From the NCBI GenBank assembly GCA_003140915.1, contig PLLI01000052.1, positions 735 to 10,603 on the forward strand: a stretch of DNA of 9,869 nucleotides, in the 5' to 3' direction. Below, piece by piece: positions 1 to 5,222 of this stretch (positions are counted from its first letter, which is position 1; each line of letters starts with the position of its first letter). Both the position numbers and the translations under genes were made by a program. Under the pieces are notes generated by a model. It saw nothing but the letters and a program-made list of their open reading frames with translations. It had not been told where the DNA came from and searched no databases. Origin of the DNA: Candidatus Omnitrophota bacterium (lineage in GTDB: Bacteria; Omnitrophota; Gorgyraeia; 2-01-FULL-45-10).

Positions 1-40
1 TTGTTGCAAATTATTTTAAAATACTCTCTCCTTTCTAGTA

Positions 41-89
41 ACCATTCCCGTTCCCGTCCGGGTCAGTACCCATCCGGGTCGGGAATGGT
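41..89. repeat. GC-rich imperfect inverted repeat (hairpin) ahead of the operon
   Basis: The outer arms ACCATTCCCG (41-50) and CGGGAATGGT (80-89) are perfectly complementary over 10 bp. Inside them CCCG (53-56) pairs with CGGG (75-78), and GGGT (60-63) pairs with ACCC (68-71) around a 4-base CAGT loop, so about 18 bp can pair in one stem. It sits 16 bases before the -35 box of the first promoter. It has no adjacent T-run on either strand, so it is not a classical intrinsic terminator. It could be an operator, a REP-like extragenic repeat, or the terminator remnant of a gene to the left. Confidence 0.6.
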
Positions 90-105
90 AAGGTAGGTTT
101 CTCTA

Positions 106-133
106 TTGTTTAATCCGGCCTATGTGTTATAAT
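106..133 (+). promoter_or_regulatory. Predicted sigma70-type promoter P1 (extended -10)
   Basis: A TTGTTT -35 element (106-111) is followed after 16 bases by a perfect TATAAT -10 (128-133). The TG of an extended -10 lies at 125-126. Transcription would start near 140, giving a leader of about 20 bases before the ATG at 162. It would drive the HAMP protein, the hydrolase, the small secreted protein and possibly the whole cluster. Confidence 0.6.
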
Positions 134-147
134 TATGATAATAAATT

Positions 148-153
148 GGAGGG
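148..153 (+). promoter_or_regulatory. Shine-Dalgarno site that fixes the first gene's start at 162
   Basis: GGAGGG lies 8 bases before the ATG at 162. An earlier in-frame ATG at 135 overlaps the -10 region and lies upstream of the expected transcript start, so 162 is the better start. Confidence 0.75.
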
Positions 154-161
154 TGACTACC

Positions 162-854
162 ATGGCCGGATCGGGAGCGTATAAACGGAAAAATTACCTT
201 ATAAACAAGAAATTCCAGCTCAAGTATACTGCGTCGATAGTGGGGATGCTTTTGGTGGTGATGTTAGTGAGCGGGTTCGGGCTATACATGGGAATGTGGG
301 GCTCTATAATCGAGAACTTCTCGAAATTTAAAGTCTCGCAAAATCTTGAGAACGCGAAGCGGATAACCGACTATGAAGCAGCGAGGTACCAGAAGGGCGA
401 TTACCGTCTCGAGAAGATATTCCGCGAGGCGGAACTCTTAAGCGCGCAGGATAAAGAGACCTTAAAAGGTGCGCTGCACTCCGTCAACAGATCGCTCATC
501 CCTAAAGTGATAGCACTTGCGATATTGATATTCCTGGCCGGCATATTTTTGTCCCACAAGATAGCCGGGCCGATGTACAGGATAGAACGCTCCGCCGCGG
601 CGATCCGCGACGGCGACCTGCGGGTCAATTTCAGGATACGAAAGGGCGATGAGATGCGCAGCGCGGCAGGCGCCCTGGAGGAGATGATAGAATCTCTTCA
701 TGAAAATATCAAAAGGATGAAGGCCGAATCGATCGCTTTGGAAGAGAAGATAAACCTGCTTACCGAGAGGGGTGCGATACCGGACGAGGATAGCAGGCGC
801 TTGAAAGAGATGTTGCGAAGCATAGATTCGGTATTATCCAAATATAAGACGTGA
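162..854 (+). CDS. Membrane-anchored HAMP-domain protein without an output domain
   Basis: This 230-residue protein has two predicted membrane helices, about residues 23-45 and 113-133, enclosing a short periplasmic loop of roughly 65 residues. A HAMP linker follows directly (about 131-185, with the typical IAGPMYRIE entry and a GDL...GDEM core). The rest, to residue 230, is charged and predicted coiled coil. There is no kinase, cyclase or methyl-accepting domain after the HAMP. Such proteins are usually annotated only as HAMP proteins, and the biochemical role is unknown. It heads the operon behind a good promoter and its stop overlaps the next start by four bases, so the two are probably translationally coupled. 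A plausible role, inferred only, is to relay an envelope signal to the histidine kinase at the far end of the cluster. The domain call is sure, the role is not. Confidence 0.85.
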   Translation: MAGSGAYKRKNYLINKKFQLKYTASIVGMLLVVMLVSGFGLYMGMWGSIIENFSKFKVSQNLENAKRITDYEAARYQKGDYRLEKIFREAELLSAQDKETLKGALHSVNRSLIPKVIALAILIFLAGIFLSHKIAGPMYRIERSAAAIRDGDLRVNFRIRKGDEMRSAAGALEEMIESLHENIKRMKAESIALEEKINLLTERGAIPDEDSRRLKEMLRSIDSVLSKYKT

Positions 855-2089
855 AGATAATAGCGGTATTCCTAACGGTTTCGATGACCATGATGTTAAT
901 GCTCCCGCTTACCGCGAATGCCTCATCTCCTGAAGAGAATTTTCTGGATAAGCTCGAGTATGACAGTCTCCTCTATTTTGCCGGAGAAGCAAATCCCGCC
1001 AACGGGCTCATAAAAGACTCCTCGCGTCCCGGCGCGCCGTGCAGCGTCGCGGCAGTCGGTTTCGGCTTAAGCGCGCTCTGCATAGGTGATTCGCGCGGCT
1101 GGATCGAGAAGGGCCAGGCGTACGAGCGCGTCCTTATCATTCTCAAAACGTTCCGTGACAAAATTCCCGCCGAACACGGTTTCTTTTACCATTTCCTCGA
1201 CATGCGTACGGGCCGGAGGACGTGGAATTCCGAGCTCTCTTCAATAGACACGGCGCTTTTTTTAGCCGGCGCGCTCTTTGCGGGAGAATATTACAAGGGC
1301 ACCGAAGTTGAAAGTATTGCAAAAGAGATATATGATAGAGTTGACTGGCCGTGGATGATGAACGGCCGCAAAGTCATCTGCATGGGCTGGCTCCCCGAGC
1401 AGGGCTTTCTGCCGTATTATTGGGATTCTTACAGCGAGGCGATGATACTGTATGCGCTTGCGATAGGTTCCGCGACTCATCCTATTCCGCCGGGCTCATG
1501 GTTTGAGTGGTCAAGGCCCACGGATGCCTATGACGATTATAAAGTGATATATTCCTACACCGGCAGCCTGTTCACCTACCAATATTCGCACGCATGGATA
1601 GATTTCCGGAACTTAAACGAGAATGGGACAGACACGAACTATTATTCGAATTCCGTAAATGCCGTGAAGGCGAACCGTGAATTCTGCATCGATAATTCGA
1701 GCCGATGCAAGACATACGGCGAAAATTCGTGGGGGCTCACGGCGTGCATAGGCCCTGCAGGCTATAAGGGCTACGGCGCAAAGCCGGGCGGGGGTTTAAA
1801 TGACGGGACGATAGCGCCGACCGGCATGGCCGGCTCGATAGTTTTCGATTGGCAAGACGCGCTTGCCGGCCTTAAATATCTGTATGATACGCACAAGAAA
1901 TTTCTTTACGGAAAATACGGCTTCAAAGACGCCTTCAACCTCGACAAAGGCTGGTGGGCGGAAGAATACCTCGGCATCGACGTCGGCATAACCGTCATGA
2001 TGCTCGAAAATTACAAGACAGGGCTCGTGTGGAACAAATTCATGGCGCTCGAGCCGGTGAAAAAGTGGATGGAACTTTGTTTTTGGTGA
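851..2089 (+). CDS. Exported glycoamylase-like glycoside hydrolase (PF10091/COG5368, GH144-like)
   Basis: This 412-residue protein has a Sec signal peptide at about residues 1-24 (KII then a hydrophobic core, cleavage near ANA-SS), so it should act in the periplasm or outside. From residue 30 to the end it follows the glycoamylase-like family closely: FAGEANPANGLIKDSS near 43-58, an SYSEAM segment with Glu196, SHAWIDFRN near 246, YGENSWGLTA near 289, NDGTIAPTG near 317 and LGIDVG with Asp377 followed by MMLENYKTGLVWN. Endo-beta-1,2-glucanases of GH144 belong to this family, and related domains occur in the cyclic beta-1,2-glucan synthase NdvB. By recalled family pattern Glu196 and Asp377 are candidate catalytic residues; this was not aligned. 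The start is GTG at 851, overlapping the previous stop (GTGA); no strong Shine-Dalgarno site is seen, which fits translational coupling. The family is secure, while the substrate (beta-1,2-glucan rather than starch) is inferred. Confidence 0.85.
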   Translation: MKIIAVFLTVSMTMMLMLPLTANASSPEENFLDKLEYDSLLYFAGEANPANGLIKDSSRPGAPCSVAAVGFGLSALCIGDSRGWIEKGQAYERVLIILKTFRDKIPAEHGFFYHFLDMRTGRRTWNSELSSIDTALFLAGALFAGEYYKGTEVESIAKEIYDRVDWPWMMNGRKVICMGWLPEQGFLPYYWDSYSEAMILYALAIGSATHPIPPGSWFEWSRPTDAYDDYKVIYSYTGSLFTYQYSHAWIDFRNLNENGTDTNYYSNSVNAVKANREFCIDNSSRCKTYGENSWGLTACIGPAGYKGYGAKPGGGLNDGTIAPTGMAGSIVFDWQDALAGLKYLYDTHKKFLYGKYGFKDAFNLDKGWWAEEYLGIDVGITVMMLENYKTGLVWNKFMALEPVKKWMELCFW

Positions 2090-2096
2090 TAAAGAT

Positions 2097-2465
2097 ATGA
2101 GAATTATCGTAGCGGTGATATTTATTTTGTGCGTCCCAAGCATTCTTTTTGCAGTAGATGAGAGCCTGTATGTCAAAGACACGGTCCCGGTAGATAATAA
2201 TTATGCCTGTCAGGTAGGGCAGGCGGCCGCGTGTGAAGTGCCGATACTTCTGAATAAGACGACAAAACAAGTAGAATATTATTGGTCCGCTGCAGATAAT
2301 AAGTGGATCGGCGCAGGCGCGCAGCAACAGGCCCTCCAGGCTCTATACGACAAGAGAAAATATGTCCGGACCCAGCGTCAGCTGAAGCAAATGCAGGATG
2401 AGATGGACAAGCGTCTCCGGGAAAGCATGGAAGAGGGGCAGCGTAATACCCCGACGCATAAATAA
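2097..2465 (+). CDS. Small secreted protein of unknown function
   Basis: This 122-residue protein is not one I recognise. It has a signal peptide at residues 1-19 (cleavage likely at LFA-VDES), two nearby cysteines (38 and 46) that could form a disulfide in the envelope, and a short motif KQVEYYWSAADNKWIG at 57-72. A strongly charged helical tail from about 76 to the end is rich in Gln, Lys, Arg and Glu and probably forms a coiled coil. It begins only seven bases after the hydrolase stop, with a weak GGTGA ribosome site at 2085-2089, so it is probably co-transcribed with the hydrolase. A role as a periplasmic accessory or scaffold is possible but unsupported. Confidence 0.75.
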   Translation: MRIIVAVIFILCVPSILFAVDESLYVKDTVPVDNNYACQVGQAAACEVPILLNKTTKQVEYYWSAADNKWIGAGAQQQALQALYDKRKYVRTQRQLKQMQDEMDKRLRESMEEGQRNTPTHK

Positions 2466-2470
2466 AAAAT

Positions 2471-2498
2471 TTGACAAATGTTCATTATATGGTAATAT
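2471..2498 (+). promoter_or_regulatory. Predicted internal sigma70-type promoter P2
   Basis: A perfect TTGACA -35 (2471-2476) is followed after 16 bases by TAATAT (2493-2498), with the TG of an extended -10 at 2490-2491. It begins six bases after the stop of the small secreted protein. The expected transcript start, near 2504-2506, falls on or beside the ATG at 2506. This suggests that the barrel protein and the genes behind it can be expressed independently of P1, and that the new transcript has essentially no leader. Confidence 0.6.
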
Positions 2499-2505
2499 TA
2501 GAAAG

Positions 2506-3876
2506 ATGACCAAATATAACGCTATAATTATACCAGCCGTTATTTTTTACGGCTTTCTTTTTATAAGCCCCGCCTTCTCCAATGCAGATACCGATAGCCC
2601 AACTACCGCGGATACCGGTTATTCAAAGTCAGAGTTAGGGCAGCCGGCCGCCCAGGGAATTACGGTCTCGCCGCAAGGTCTTACCAAAGAAGTGACTATT
2701 CAGCCGGAACCTGTCCTTAAAAGGATAGACATAAACAGGATAGGCTCGGCGCCAAACTATGAAACTTTCGAAGGCCTGAGGTTAGCCAAATATTTTACCA
2801 TTGCCCAAAGAGTGGAGATATTTCAGGAAGCGAAACCGATCGACGCTTATATTATGGATGCCAAAAAGATCAGGTGGCAGAATCAGAATATGCCCTGGAA
2901 TAATCCTGCCGACTTCAGAAGCCAGATACAACCCATATTTACCAGGGCATACGGCACTGAAGTCACAATGAGCGATCCGAAAGATAAAGAAGGCCAAATA
3001 AGGTATACCCACGATTATCGCGAGATATATCACAACCAATTTCCCGTATACTACAGTGCTTACGATCATCAGGTCAACACAAACTATAAGCATGAAGAGT
3101 GGGACCAGAACGACATTCTTTTCATGCACGCTAAACGCATACCCGGCATAGACTGGACGGAGACTATAAACTTTGGGTATAGATATTCCACAATGAACGC
3201 CAAGAATGACGGCTCCACCTTCTCTTATTATGAAATCAGGCAAACATATTTCACTTATTTTTCACTTGCTCCGAGCGAAAGATGCGAATGGTTCGGCCAG
3301 ATCGAGTATTTCAAATCACACAGGCCTAAGTCCGACTTTACCTATAATCCGGACCATTACTTCTATGCTGCCGAATTGAGGATGAAATCCAGGGATTTGA
3401 AGACAAGCGTTATACCGAGAATAAGTTATTCTTTAGACTGTTACTTGCCTTTTAAGAATAAATTCAGCAAATATGAGATGCAGATCAGGATCGGGCATGA
3501 TTTTACGAATAAATTGAACGCTACGGATACCGTCAAGGCCAACTTCGCGTTTAGAGACGACATCGATAATAAAGCGCCGTTTTATGACGGCATAATGCGT
3601 CCTGTCTACGACATGGCCGGCTGGGTTGGGAATGAAATGCGGGTTCAATATAACTTCTACGATAAGCTATGGTTCCAGGGCGGCCTTGATATTTCGGCGG
3701 GCACCAATATGTCCGAATACGATAATGCAGCTTTCCTGACGGGCCTTGAATATTATGCTCCCGGTCTTATCAGGCTGGATGTCGGCTACCAGGGCAATGA
3801 TTATTATAATCTCGCAAAAGATGGCATCGGAAAGTGGCTCTCCTCCGTCTATTTTAGATGCTTCTTATTTATGTAA
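2506..3876 (+). CDS. Predicted outer-membrane beta-barrel protein of unknown family
   Basis: Counted from ATG 2506, this 456-residue protein starts with a signal peptide (about 1-27, cleavage after SNA). A Thr/Ser/Asp-rich linker and a mixed region follow to about 215. From about 216 to the end it alternates polar and aromatic or aliphatic residues, with many Tyr, Phe, Trp and Asn (for example TINFGYRYS, VQYNFYDKLWFQGGLDISAG, LIRLDVGYQGNDYY), as in 10-12-strand barrels. It ends in YFRCFLFM, with Phe next to last rather than last. The reading frame stays open back to 2398, but those 36 codons overlap the previous gene and would precede the signal peptide, so I start at 2506. No separate Shine-Dalgarno site with normal spacing is present. 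A porin or surface role in glucan uptake is suggested only by its place beside the binding lipoprotein. Sampled stretches have lower GC (about 27-48%) than the flanking enzymes (about 53-57%). Confidence 0.75.
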   Translation: MTKYNAIIIPAVIFYGFLFISPAFSNADTDSPTTADTGYSKSELGQPAAQGITVSPQGLTKEVTIQPEPVLKRIDINRIGSAPNYETFEGLRLAKYFTIAQRVEIFQEAKPIDAYIMDAKKIRWQNQNMPWNNPADFRSQIQPIFTRAYGTEVTMSDPKDKEGQIRYTHDYREIYHNQFPVYYSAYDHQVNTNYKHEEWDQNDILFMHAKRIPGIDWTETINFGYRYSTMNAKNDGSTFSYYEIRQTYFTYFSLAPSERCEWFGQIEYFKSHRPKSDFTYNPDHYFYAAELRMKSRDLKTSVIPRISYSLDCYLPFKNKFSKYEMQIRIGHDFTNKLNATDTVKANFAFRDDIDNKAPFYDGIMRPVYDMAGWVGNEMRVQYNFYDKLWFQGGLDISAGTNMSEYDNAAFLTGLEYYAPGLIRLDVGYQGNDYYNLAKDGIGKWLSSVYFRCFLFM

Positions 3877-3892
3877 ATAACTTCATAAAATC

Positions 3893-3898
3893 GGAGGG
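3893..3898 (+). promoter_or_regulatory. Shine-Dalgarno site that decides a TTG start
   Basis: GGAGGG lies five bases before the TTG at 3904. It supports TTG as the real start of the solute-binding lipoprotein, because a lipoprotein signal peptide begins directly there. Confidence 0.75.
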
Positions 3899-3903
3899 CG
3901 AAA

Positions 3904-5211
3904 TTGAAACGCGCGATAGCAATATCTTTGCTCTTTGCGGCAGCGGTCTTATGTTATTTAACCGGTTGCGCTAGAAAAGAGAATAATGTTGCCGGCCGGC
4001 CAGGGCCCGTAGAAGTCAGCGTGGCATTCTGGGGCGCGCCCGACGAAATAAATATCATAACAGATATAATAAACAAATGGCAGGCCAGGCATCCCGAGAT
4101 ACTTGTAAAGCTCGAACACACGCCTTACCGCGGCTACGCGGATAAACTCCTGACCAGGATAGCCGGCAGAGCGGCCCCCGATATCATCTGTACGGAAGTC
4201 GACCTCTTCGTTACCTTCGAATCCAACAATGTGCTCCTTCCTCTTGATGACTACGTAAAAAATGACCCGGAATTCAACATAAAGGCGTTCTATCCCGAAA
4301 TAATCGATAGATTTACGGTGGGCGGCAAGCTTTACGCTATCCCAAGGGATACGGCGCCGTTCGCCTGCGTCTACTATAACAAGAAACTTTTTGACGCGGC
4401 AGGGATACCTTATCCAAAAGACGACTGGGACGTGAACGATATGCTCGATAAAGCGAGGAAGCTGACGAAAGTCGACAACGACGGGAGGGTCGTCTGCTAT
4501 GGTTTTTACGCATGGGCATGGCAGAATTTCGTTTACGCTTTCGGCGGAAGCCTCGCGGATGATGTCAGGAAGCCGGCCAGGTGCACGCTCGATTCGAAGG
4601 GATCGTTGGAGGGCCTGCAGTTCTACGCGGACTTGATAAACAAGTATAAAGTCCACCCATCGGCAATAGCGATGACCAACCTCGCGATGGGCGTCCAGGG
4701 GATGTTCTCGACCGGCAGGTTGGCGATGTTCGCCTCTGGGATATGGGAGACGCCGGGCCTCAGAAAGGCAGAAGGGCTCGATTGGGACGTGGCTATGTTC
4801 CCGAAGGGGCCGAACGGAGTGAGAGGCTTAGGGACAGGCGGGTCAGGTTATTGCATATTAAAGTCTACGAGACATCCCGAAGAGGCCTACCGGGTCCTGA
4901 AAGCACTTACGGACAGGGATGCGGAAACGATGCTTGCGGACACAGGTCTGGCCCAGCCCGCGAGAATAGAGATAGCCGAAGGGTCGCACTGGATAGGCGG
5001 CAATCTCCCGCCAAAGAACAAAAAGATGCTCAACGATGCGATGAAATACGTTATTTATGAGCCGTTCAGCCCGGTGTGGCGCGAGGCAAAAGAGCTTTAT
5101 ATAAATCCTCAGCTGGATCTTCTCTTCAGCGGTAAAATAGCAGCAGAGGAAGCAGTGAAAGGTTTTATTAAAAAGGTCAATGACCTGCTGAGCGGGAAGA
5201 AGGCTTATTAG
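3904..5211 (+). CDS. ABC-type sugar-binding lipoprotein (extracellular solute-binding protein family 1)
   Basis: This 435-residue protein starts at TTG. Its N-terminus is a lipoprotein signal with lipobox LTGC, so Cys22 should be lipidated. The mature part has the type-1 solute-binding pattern: VSVAFWGAP at the first strand, a helix with INKWQARHPEILVKLEH, AAPDIICTEVDL, LYAIPRDTAPFACVYYNKKLFDAAGIPYP (a hinge-region hallmark), GMFSTGRLAMFASGIW, and a C-terminal SGKIAAEEAVKGFIKKVNDLL helix typical of maltose- and oligosaccharide-binding proteins. Its likely role is capture of an oligosaccharide for import. It lies 27 bases after the barrel gene and 11 bases before the GH94 gene, so the ligand is probably the GH94 substrate. 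No permease or ATPase gene is present here, so the transporter partners must be elsewhere. The family call is sure, the ligand is inferred. Confidence 0.9.
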   Translation: MKRAIAISLLFAAAVLCYLTGCARKENNVAGRPGPVEVSVAFWGAPDEINIITDIINKWQARHPEILVKLEHTPYRGYADKLLTRIAGRAAPDIICTEVDLFVTFESNNVLLPLDDYVKNDPEFNIKAFYPEIIDRFTVGGKLYAIPRDTAPFACVYYNKKLFDAAGIPYPKDDWDVNDMLDKARKLTKVDNDGRVVCYGFYAWAWQNFVYAFGGSLADDVRKPARCTLDSKGSLEGLQFYADLINKYKVHPSAIAMTNLAMGVQGMFSTGRLAMFASGIWETPGLRKAEGLDWDVAMFPKGPNGVRGLGTGGSGYCILKSTRHPEEAYRVLKALTDRDAETMLADTGLAQPARIEIAEGSHWIGGNLPPKNKKMLNDAMKYVIYEPFSPVWREAKELYINPQLDLLFSGKIAAEEAVKGFIKKVNDLLSGKKAY

Positions 5212-5222
5212 GAACGAAGAAA

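Noticed and set aside
135..161. Upstream in-frame ATG at 135 as the start of the HAMP gene
   Set aside because: It overlaps the predicted -10 region and lies before the expected transcript start; GGAGGG at 148-153 clearly serves the ATG at 162.
851..2089. Calling the first enzyme a starch-degrading glucoamylase
   Set aside because: The glycoamylase family name is historical; its motifs are not those of GH15, and characterised relatives act on beta-1,2-glucan.
2398..2505. Start at 2398 for the barrel gene
   Set aside because: It would add 36 residues in front of a clean signal peptide, overlap the preceding gene in another frame and run through the predicted promoter.
3958..4656. 232-codon open frame on the minus strand inside the binding-protein gene
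   Set aside because: It is a shadow of the lipoprotein gene, with no plausible product.
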